Shown piece by piece: positions 57,420 through 64,000 of a stretch of 64,000 nucleotides of DNA (the first letter of the stretch is position 1; the number at the start of each line of letters is the position of its first letter). Below the pieces are notes generated by a model that saw nothing but the letters and a program-made list of their open reading frames with translations, was not told where the DNA came from and did no database searches. The position numbers and the translations under genes are program-made. Origin of the DNA: Paracoccus shanxieyensis (GTDB lineage: Bacteria; Pseudomonadota; Alphaproteobacteria; Rhodobacterales; Rhodobacteraceae); assembly GCF_009711265.1 (NCBI RefSeq), contig NZ_WMII01000001.1, positions 62,001 through 126,000 of the forward strand, in the 5' to 3' direction.

Positions 57420-59807
57420 ATGAAATTCACCCTCTCCTGGCTCAAGGAGCATCTGGACACCCAAGCCTCGCTGGATCAGATCACCGAGGCGCTGACCGAT
57501 CTTGGCCTTGAGGTCGAGGGCGTGACCGACCCGGCGGGCAAGCTGAAAGCCTTTCGCCTTGCCAAGGTGCTGGAGGCGACGCAGCATCCCGATGCCGACC
57601 GGCTGCGCGTCTGCCGCGTGCTGACCGATCAGGGCGAAACCCAGATCGTCTGCGGCGCGCCCAATGCCCGCGCGGGCATCACCGTGGTGCTGGCCAAGCC
57701 CGGCGATTACGTTCCCGGCCTTGATGTGACGCTGGGCGTCGGCAAGATCCGCGGCGTCGAAAGCTTTGGCATGATGGCCTCGGAACGGGAACTGGAGCTG
57801 TCGGACGAACATAACGGCATCATCGAACTACCCTCGGGCGAGGTCGGCGATCTGTTCGTGGACTGGCTGGCCGCGAACCGCCCCGAGGCGGTCGATCCGG
57901 TCATCGAGATCAAGATCACCCCCAACCGCCCCGACGCCCTTGGCGTGCGCGGCGTGGCGCGCGATCTGGCCGCGCGCGGCCTTGGCACGCTGAAAGCGGA
58001 AAAGACCGCGACCGTGCCCGGCAGCTTCTCCAGCCCCATCAAGGTGGTGATCGCCCCAGAGGTTGCGCAGGACGTGCCGTTCTTCTCGGGCCGGGTCATT
58101 CGCGGCGTGACGAACGGCCCTTCGCCCGCATGGCTGCAACAGCGGCTAACGGCGATCGGTCTGCGGCCGATCAACACGCTGGTCGACATCACCAATTTCT
58201 TCACCTTCGACCTGAACCGCCCGCTGCACGTCTTTGACGCGGCCAAGGTCAAGGGCGATCTGGTGGTGCGGCCTGCCGCTGCGGGCGAAAGCCTGCTGGC
58301 GCTGGACGGCAAGACCTATGCCTTCGCCCCCGGCATGATGGTGATTTCGGACGATAACGGCCCCGAAAGCATCGCCGGGATCATGGGCGGCGAGGCTTCG
58401 GGCTGCGACGAGGCGACGGTGGACGTGTTTCTGGAAAGCGCGTTCTGGAACCCCATCGCCATCGCCACGACCGGCCGCGCGCTGAAGATCAATTCCGATG
58501 CGCGTTACCGCTTTGAACGCGGTGTCGATCCGACCTTCACCCAAGCAGGGCTGGAACTGGCCACGCAGATGATCCTTGATCTGTGCGGCGGCGAGGCCTC
58601 CGAGGTGGTGACCGCCGGGGCCGTGCCCGACACCACCCGCAGCTATGCGCTGCAGCCCGCGCGGATCTCCAGCCTTGTCGGCATGGACATTCCCGAAGCG
58701 GACCAACGCGCGACGCTGGAGGCCCTTGGCTTCCGGTTGCAGGGCGATCAGGCCTTCGTGCCGCCGTGGCGGCCCGATGTGCAGGGCAGCGCCGATCTGG
58801 TCGAGGAAGTGGCGCGCATCGCCTCGCTCAGCCAGTTGCAGGGCCAGCCGCTGCCGCGTCCGCAGCCGGGCATCCCCGCCCCGGTCCTGACGCCGCTGCA
58901 ACGCCGCGAAAGCGCGGCACGGCGGCTGGCGGCCTCGCTGGGATATAATGAATGCGTCACCTACAGCTTCATCGACGCGGCCTCGGCCACGCTGTTCGGC
59001 GGCGGACAAGAGGCGCTGCGCATCGAAAATCCGATCAGCAGCGAAATGACGCATATGCGCCCCGACCTGCTGCCCGGCCTGCTGGCGGCGGCGGCGCGCA
59101 ATCAGGCGCGCGGCTTTGCCGATATGCAACTGTTTGAATGTGGCCCCGTTTTCAGCGGCGGTGAGCCGGGCGAACAGGATCTGCATCTGACCGGCATCCT
59201 TGTCGGCCAGACCGCGCCGCGCGACCCCTTCGCGTCGCGCCGCAAGGTGGACATTTACGACGCCAAGGCCGATGCCGAGGCGATCCTTGCCCAGATCGGC
59301 GCGCCCGCCAAGGCGCAGATCAACCGCAAGCTGGACGCATGGTGGCATCCGGGCCGCGCAGGCAATATCGCGCTGGGTCCGAACGCGCTGGCCAGTTTCG
59401 GCGAGGTGCATCCCAAGGTGCTGCGCCATTACGGCATCAAGGGCACGGTCGTGGCCTTTACCGTGCGCATCGCCGCCGTGCCGCTGCCGAAAACCCGCAC
59501 GCCCTCGCGTCCCGCGCTGGCGCTGTCCGACTTGCAGGCAGTGGAACGCGACTTCGCCTTCGTGGTGGATGCCGGGACCGAGGCGCTGACGCTGGTCAAT
59601 GCCGCCGCCGGGGCCGACAAGGCGCTGATCGAGCGTGTGACCGTCTTCGACCAGTTCACCGGGCTTGAAGGCGGCAGGAAATCCATCGCCATCACCGCCC
59701 GGCTGCAACCCAAGGACAAGACCCTGACCGATGCCGATATCGAGGCGGTCAGCGCCAAGATCGTCGAAAAGGTCGCCAAGGCCACGGGCGGCACGCTGCG
59801 CAGCTAA
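57420..59807 (+). CDS. pheT: Phenylalanine--tRNA ligase beta subunit
   Basis: A 795-residue beta subunit. The N-terminal tRNA-binding (EMAP-like) domain is near 40-150 (KVLEATQHPDADRLRVCRV), followed by B3/B4 with editing function, the B5 region, the catalytic-like core (GYNECVTYSF) and the C-terminal FDX-ACB anticodon-binding domain (RDFAFVVD). The partner pheS is not next to it: the upstream genes are small and unrelated, so pheS must be elsewhere, outside this window. The ATG at 57420 lies at the edge of a gap without a clear leader peptide. A terminator follows. Confidence 0.96.
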   Translation: MKFTLSWLKEHLDTQASLDQITEALTDLGLEVEGVTDPAGKLKAFRLAKVLEATQHPDADRLRVCRVLTDQGETQIVCGAPNARAGITVVLAKPGDYVPGLDVTLGVGKIRGVESFGMMASERELELSDEHNGIIELPSGEVGDLFVDWLAANRPEAVDPVIEIKITPNRPDALGVRGVARDLAARGLGTLKAEKTATVPGSFSSPIKVVIAPEVAQDVPFFSGRVIRGVTNGPSPAWLQQRLTAIGLRPINTLVDITNFFTFDLNRPLHVFDAAKVKGDLVVRPAAAGESLLALDGKTYAFAPGMMVISDDNGPESIAGIMGGEASGCDEATVDVFLESAFWNPIAIATTGRALKINSDARYRFERGVDPTFTQAGLELATQMILDLCGGEASEVVTAGAVPDTTRSYALQPARISSLVGMDIPEADQRATLEALGFRLQGDQAFVPPWRPDVQGSADLVEEVARIASLSQLQGQPLPRPQPGIPAPVLTPLQRRESAARRLAASLGYNECVTYSFIDAASATLFGGGQEALRIENPISSEMTHMRPDLLPGLLAAAARNQARGFADMQLFECGPVFSGGEPGEQDLHLTGILVGQTAPRDPFASRRKVDIYDAKADAEAILAQIGAPAKAQINRKLDAWWHPGRAGNIALGPNALASFGEVHPKVLRHYGIKGTVVAFTVRIAAVPLPKTRTPSRPALALSDLQAVERDFAFVVDAGTEALTLVNAAAGADKALIERVTVFDQFTGLEGGRKSIAITARLQPKDKTLTDADIEAVSAKIVEKVAKATGGTLRS

Positions 59808-59810
59808 GCA

Positions 59811-59840
59811 AAAGGCCGGGCCGAAACGCCCGGCCTTTTT
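59811..59840. terminator. Bidirectional terminator between pheT and pdeM
   Basis: An 11-bp stem (AAAGGCCGGGC / GCCCGGCCTTT) with a CGAAAC loop and a five-T run. It ends at the pdeM stop. Confidence 0.92.
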
Positions 59841-60508
59841 CATCGCCAGCCGCGACGCGGGCGCGTGGCGATCCCCAGCGGCATCACCACCGGACGCGGC
59901 CCGCAGGCAATCGCCAGACCGCGCGGCACCAGCGCCACAAGCGCCGGATCATCGCAGATCAGCCCGCCGGTATAGGCCCCGAAGGCCGGCAGGATCAGAT
60001 GCTCCGCCCCCAGCAGAAATGCCCGCCGCCGCTCTCCGGCCAGCCGCACGGCGGGGTGATAATGCCCCGAGATGTCCGGCCCCTGCCCCGCCTCGTGCCG
60101 CAGGGCGACCGGGCCCAGATGCAGGCTGTCCAGCGCCCGCCCCGGCATCCCCAAGGGCGCGCCGGGATCATGGTTGCCGCCGATCCAGACCCAATCGCAG
60201 TGCCGCGCCAGCGCCACCAGACGCGCCGCCACCATGCCGTCCAGCGCCTGCACGGCGGCCAGATCGTCAAAGCCGTCGCCCAGACTGATGATGGTCGTCG
60301 GATGCAGCTCCGCGATCTCGGCCTCCAGCCGGTCCAGCGTCGCCTGCCCCTCATAGGGCGGCAGCAGCGACCCGCCCCGCCGGGCCATCCGCTCGGACTT
60401 GCCGAAATGCAGATCGGCCACGATCAGCCAGCGGCCTTCCGGCCACCACAACGCCCCCGAGCCGCGCGCCTCAAGCCGCAATCCATGGAAATCGAAGCCA
60501 TAGCTCAT
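59840..60508 (-). CDS. pdeM: Ligase-associated metallophosphoesterase PdeM
   Basis: A 222-residue calcineurin-like phosphoesterase. Metal-binding motifs are ADLHFGKSE (Asp32, His34), LGDGFDD (Asp78), GGNHDP (Asn112, His113) and SGHYHP. This is the ligase-associated DNA damage response nuclease, third in the operon. The start overlaps the helicase stop (ATGA). It probably processes DNA ends or intermediates for the ligase and helicase. Confidence 0.92.
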   Translation of the reverse strand: MSYGFDFHGLRLEARGSGALWWPEGRWLIVADLHFGKSERMARRGGSLLPPYEGQATLDRLEAEIAELHPTTIISLGDGFDDLAAVQALDGMVAARLVALARHCDWVWIGGNHDPGAPLGMPGRALDSLHLGPVALRHEAGQGPDISGHYHPAVRLAGERRRAFLLGAEHLILPAFGAYTGGLICDDPALVALVPRGLAIACGPRPVVMPLGIATRPRRGWR

Positions 60509-62931
60509 GCCTCAAGCCCCGCCTCGCGCATCAGCGCATCGGCTTCGATCTGGGCCAGCCGCTCACGGCCCTCGCCACGGATCGGCACCCGGCCCACCTC
60601 CAGCAGCAGCGGCGCGGCCAAGGGCGACACACGCTCCAGCACCCGATGTTCGCGCTGGGGCGAGCGTGCCAGCATCTCCTCGATCCGGCCGAAATCGACC
60701 AGCCCGCGCGCGGCCTCATCGGCGGTGACGCGCATCATCAAATGGTCGGGGTCGTATTTGCGCAGGGTGTCATACAGGATGTCGCTGGAAAACGTCGCCT
60801 GCCTGCCCGATTTGCGCGCGCCGGGCATATTGCGCTGGATCAGCCCCGCCACCACGGCGACATTGCGAAAGGTGCGCTTCATCACGGCGTTTTCCCCCAG
60901 CCAGTCACCCAGACCCGCCCGCAGCCGCGCCGCGTCCAGCAGAGGCGCGGGATCCAGCACCGGATCCAGCGACCAGATCAGCAAGGCATAATCGGTGGAC
61001 AGAAAGCCCAGAGGGCCCAGCCCCTCCTCTTCCATCTCGCGCGTCAGCAAAAGGCCAAGCGTCTGCAAGGCGTTCCGGCCGGCAAAGCCATACAGCGCGA
61101 AATGCCATTGCCCGGCATGGGGAAAGGTTTCCGATAGCAGCAACCCCGGTTCCGGCAGACGGCTGACGCGGGCCTGCAGCTCCAGCCAATCGCGGGTGTC
61201 CTTGGGCAGCGCCGCATGCTGCGCCGGATCGCCGATCATTGCCTGCACGCGATGGGCAAGCTGCGTCGTCATGGCCAGCTTGATCCCGGAAAACACCGCA
61301 ATCTTGGGCGTCTGCGCGGGATCGGGCGTGACCTCGATCACCATGTCGCGCAAGCCGTCCATCCGCACGACGCGCCCGCCAATCAGGAAGCTGTCGCCCG
61401 GCGTCAGACTGGCAGCAAACGCCTCCTCGACCTCGCCCAGGGGCGCGCCGCCCCGGCCGCGCAGCCGCACCTTCAGCATCTCGGCCTCGACGATGGTGCC
61501 GACATTCATGCGCAACAGCCTCGCCGCGCGCGGGTCGCGCAGCAGCCACAGCCCGTCCCGCCGCATCAGCCGCTGCCAGCGGTCATAGGCCCGCAGCGCA
61601 TAGCCGCCGGTCGCCGCGAAATCCAGACAGGCATCGAAATCCGCACGGCTCAGCCCGCGATAGGGGCCTGCCGTCACCACCTCGGCATAAAGCGCATCGG
61701 CATCAAAGGGCGCGGCGCAGGCCGTCAGCAGGATATGCTGGCACAGCACGTCCAACGGCCCCGGCCCGCGCGGATCGCCGTCCAGATCGCGGGCACGGAC
61801 CGCCTGCAAGGCCGCCACGCATTCGATCTGCTCAAAGCGGTTCGCGGGCACGATCCGCGCGACCGAGGGCGCGTTATAGCGATGGTTCGCCCGCCCGATG
61901 CGCTGGACCAGCCGCTTGACGTTCTTCGGCGCACCGACCTGAATGACCAGATCGACCGCGCCCCAGTCGATGCCCAGATCCAGACTGCCGGTGGCGACCA
62001 CGGCGCGCAATTCGCCCGCCGCCATCGCCGCCTCGACCCGCATGCGGCTCTCGCGCGCCAAGCTCCCATGATGCAGGCCGATGGGCAGGTTCTCGTCATT
62101 CGCCGCCCACAGCGCCTGAAAGAACAGCTCGGCCTGCGCGCGTGTGTTGATGAAGATGATCGTGGTGCGGGCGGCCTTCACGGCAGCCAGCACCTCGGGA
62201 ATGGCATAATGCCCGCCCGCTCCGGCCCAAGGCGCGGGCTTTGCGGTCTGCAACATGGCGATGTCGGGATCGGGGCCGGGATCGGCCTCGACGATCTCGA
62301 CCGCGGCGGCCCCCGCCATGAAGCCGGCCAGCGCCTGCGGATCCTCGACCGTGGCCGACAGACCCGTCACCTGCAGCCCCGCAGACAGCGCACGCAACCG
62401 CGCCAGCCCCAGCATCAGCTGATCGCCGCGCTTGCTTTCGGCCAGCGCATGCAACTCATCCAGCACCACGCGGCGCAGACCGCCGAAAATCGCGGGCGCC
62501 TCGGGATAGCTCAGCATCAAGGCCAGACTTTCCGGCGTCGTCAGCAAGATATCGGGCGGATCGACCCGCTGCCGCCGCCGCTGCGCGGATCCCGTATCGC
62601 CCGTCCTGTCCTCGATGCGCAGATTCAGCCCCAGCCCCGCCACGGGCCGCGCCAGATTGCGGGCAATATCCGCCGTCAGCGCCTTCAGCGGCGAGACATA
62701 CAGCGTATGCAGACCGCGCTTGCCGGTTTCCTTGTTTTCCAAATACCCATCGGCACCGGCAAATTGCGAAAGCTCGACCAGCGAAGGCAAAAAACCCGCC
62801 AGTGTCTTGCCGCCCCCGGTCGGCGCGATCAGCAGGCTGTCGCCCGGTGCGTCCAGCAGCGCCAGCTGATGCGGATGCGGCTGCCAGCCCTGCTCTGCGA
62901 ACCAGTCCTGAAACGCCTTGGGCAATCTCAC
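60505..62931 (-). CDS. Ligase-associated DEXH box helicase (Lhr-type) carrying a repeat-derived insertion
   Basis: An 808-residue superfamily 2 helicase that unwinds DNA for the ligase-associated repair pathway. Walker A is APTGGGKT with Lys42, motif Ia SPLKAL lies near 80-85, motif II is DELH, and the Lhr-type C-terminal domain is present. Between Walker A and motif Ia, residues 62-71 (GYLENKETGK) are encoded by the dispersed 28-nt repeat (62723-62750). As I know the family, the segment between these motifs is about 10-15 residues shorter, so this looks like an in-frame repeat insertion. The ATG overlaps the ligase stop (ATGA). Confidence 0.92.
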   Translation of the reverse strand: MRLPKAFQDWFAEQGWQPHPHQLALLDAPGDSLLIAPTGGGKTLAGFLPSLVELSQFAGADGYLENKETGKRGLHTLYVSPLKALTADIARNLARPVAGLGLNLRIEDRTGDTGSAQRRRQRVDPPDILLTTPESLALMLSYPEAPAIFGGLRRVVLDELHALAESKRGDQLMLGLARLRALSAGLQVTGLSATVEDPQALAGFMAGAAAVEIVEADPGPDPDIAMLQTAKPAPWAGAGGHYAIPEVLAAVKAARTTIIFINTRAQAELFFQALWAANDENLPIGLHHGSLARESRMRVEAAMAAGELRAVVATGSLDLGIDWGAVDLVIQVGAPKNVKRLVQRIGRANHRYNAPSVARIVPANRFEQIECVAALQAVRARDLDGDPRGPGPLDVLCQHILLTACAAPFDADALYAEVVTAGPYRGLSRADFDACLDFAATGGYALRAYDRWQRLMRRDGLWLLRDPRAARLLRMNVGTIVEAEMLKVRLRGRGGAPLGEVEEAFAASLTPGDSFLIGGRVVRMDGLRDMVIEVTPDPAQTPKIAVFSGIKLAMTTQLAHRVQAMIGDPAQHAALPKDTRDWLELQARVSRLPEPGLLLSETFPHAGQWHFALYGFAGRNALQTLGLLLTREMEEEGLGPLGFLSTDYALLIWSLDPVLDPAPLLDAARLRAGLGDWLGENAVMKRTFRNVAVVAGLIQRNMPGARKSGRQATFSSDILYDTLRKYDPDHLMMRVTADEAARGLVDFGRIEEMLARSPQREHRVLERVSPLAAPLLLEVGRVPIRGEGRERLAQIEADALMREAGLEA
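62723..62750 (-). repeat. 28-nt dispersed repeat, coding copy inside the helicase gene
   Basis: Its reverse complement is identical over 28 nt to 37075-37102. In the helicase frame it encodes D-GYLENKETG. Confidence 0.9.
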
Positions 62932-64000
62932 AGCATCGCCTCAAGCGTTTCCAGCCGGTCGGCCTCGGCCGCGGGCTTGTCCCAACGGATGCGGCTGATC
63001 CGGGGAAACCTCATCGCCACCCCCGATTTGTGGCGCGAGGATCGGTTCAGCCCCTCGAACGCCACCTCGACCACCAGCTTCGGAGCCAAGGCCCGCACCG
63101 GGCCATAGCGGTCCACCGTATTGGCGCGCACGAACTTGTCCAGCTCGCGCAGCTCGGCATCGGTAAAGCCGAAATAGGCCTTGCCGACCGGCACCAGCTC
63201 ATCCCCCGCCCACAGGCCGAAGGTGAAATCCGAATGAAACCCCGAACGTTTGCCATGGCCGCGCTGCGCATAGATCAGCACGGCATCCACCACCATCGGA
63301 TCGCGCTTCCACTTGAACCACGGCCCGCGCGGTCGGCCCGCGACATAGGCGCTGTCGCGGCGCTTGATCATCACCCCCTCGATCACCGCAGCCGGAGGAT
63401 CCGCACGCAGCGCCGCCAGATCGTCCCAGACCGCGAAATCCAGCACCGGCGACACGTCGATGCGCGCGCCGAATACCACCGCCTCAAGGACCGCCCGACG
63501 TTCGGCCAAGGGCAGCGCGCGCAGGTCGCGCCCCTCCCAGACCAGCAGATCGTAAAGCCGCAGCCCCGCCGGATGGCTGTCCAGCAGGCCCTTGCCGACG
63601 GTCTTGCGGTTCAGCCGCTTTTGCAGATCGCCAAAGGGCGCGACCTGCCCGCCGCGCCGCACGATCAATTCGCCATCCGCCGCGCCCTCGAAGGCCATGG
63701 CCTCGGTCACGTCGGGAAAGGCATGGGAAATATCCTCGCCCGTGCGGGAATACAGCCGCTTCACGCCGCCTTCGCTGACGGCCTGCACGCGGATGCCGTC
63801 CCATTTCCACTCGGCAAGGTAATCGGCGGGATTCAGCGCCTGCAATTCATCCAGATCGGTCGGCGTCGACAGCATCACCGGGCGGAACGGCGCCAAAGCC
63901 GCGCTTTCGGGACGCGCGCCGCCGCCGATCCAGTCGAACAAGGGCGCATAGGGCGGGACCAGCCCGTGCCAGATCTCTTCCAGATCGGCGACGGCGGGCT
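62928..64000 (-). CDS. ATP-dependent DNA ligase, 5-prime end outside the window
   Basis: The frame is open to the window edge, so at least 20 N-terminal residues and the true start are missing; a TTG inside the window is not convincing. The adenylation motif is EWKWDGIRVQ, whose lysine is the nucleophile; FKWKRDP and EGVMIKRRDS are further nucleotidyltransferase motifs. The C-terminal oligonucleotide-binding domain is seen around VEVAFEGLNRSSRHKSG. This is the ligase of the ligase-helicase-PdeM cluster; an MBL-fold exonuclease is usually encoded just upstream, outside the window. Confidence 0.92.
   Translation of the reverse strand, partial: PAVADLEEIWHGLVPPYAPLFDWIGGGARPESAALAPFRPVMLSTPTDLDELQALNPADYLAEWKWDGIRVQAVSEGGVKRLYSRTGEDISHAFPDVTEAMAFEGAADGELIVRRGGQVAPFGDLQKRLNRKTVGKGLLDSHPAGLRLYDLLVWEGRDLRALPLAERRAVLEAVVFGARIDVSPVLDFAVWDDLAALRADPPAAVIEGVMIKRRDSAYVAGRPRGPWFKWKRDPMVVDAVLIYAQRGHGKRSGFHSDFTFGLWAGDELVPVGKAYFGFTDAELRELDKFVRANTVDRYGPVRALAPKLVVEVAFEGLNRSSRHKSGVAMRFPRISRIRWDKPAAEADRLETLEAML

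Overview
The window is a contiguous piece of a high-GC alphaproteobacterial chromosome. Gene content and order (NDUFA9-like protein next to uppP, gltD and gltB separated by a small exported protein, cydDCABX, a peptide deformylase cluster near fmt, the cell-cycle regulator TrcR, DUF1127 and DUF6314 proteins, and a ligase-associated repair operon) fit Rhodobacterales, most likely Paracoccus or a close relative. That placement rests on protein character and synteny as I know them; no search was run. I see no rRNA, tRNA, CRISPR array, prophage or intact insertion sequence. Coding density is high and genes are packed in short operons, often with ATGA or TGATG overlaps.

Layout. 1-8.3 kb: end of an NDUFA9-like gene, uppP, then gltD, an exported protein and gltB (ammonia assimilation), closed by a strong terminator. 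8.3-15.9 kb: two small minus-strand genes, a cation diffusion facilitator, two exported phosphatase-type proteins (phytase-like and alkaline phosphatase), and a three-gene ABC operon whose permease has a histidine-rich loop. 15.9-25.5 kb, all minus strand: cytochrome bd oxidase with its assembly transporter (cydDCABX), a stand-alone Lrp/AsnC ligand-binding domain, a MATE exporter, an L,D-transpeptidase and a MalY-type lyase. 25.6-31.1 kb: three tandem peptide deformylase genes (the third lacks catalytic residues), two alpha/beta hydrolases, and fmt. 31.1-31.8 kb: a non-coding degenerate tandem array built from copies of the 3-prime end of the neighbouring hrpB gene. 31.8-41.6 kb: hrpB, a tiny ORF, a YcjX/YcjF pair, pbpC, arfB, a NUDIX hydrolase and a phosphate transporter. 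41.7-44.8 kb: a low-molecular-weight phosphatase, smpB, a sulfurtransferase and an aromatic aminotransferase. 44.9-54.2 kb: a coiled-coil membrane protein, an OmpA-family protein, ubiA, rsmE, a DUF1127 protein, prmA, msrA, a P1 peptidase and a succinate-semialdehyde dehydrogenase. 54.3-59.8 kb: trcR, an RNase T2, small membrane and unknown proteins, and pheT. 59.8-64 kb: the repair operon ligase - Lhr-type helicase - PdeM, cut by the window edge.

The strongest unexplained signals are (1) the roughly 740-bp degenerate array of hrpB 3-prime-end copies, and (2) a 28-nt sequence present identically in an intergenic region at 37 kb and inside the helicase reading frame at 62.7 kb, where it encodes an apparent insertion in the protein, with a third diverged copy upstream of cydD. 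I did not find a clearly new multi-gene defence or biosynthetic system. The histidine-rich ABC operon and the deformylase cluster are the best candidates for under-described biology.
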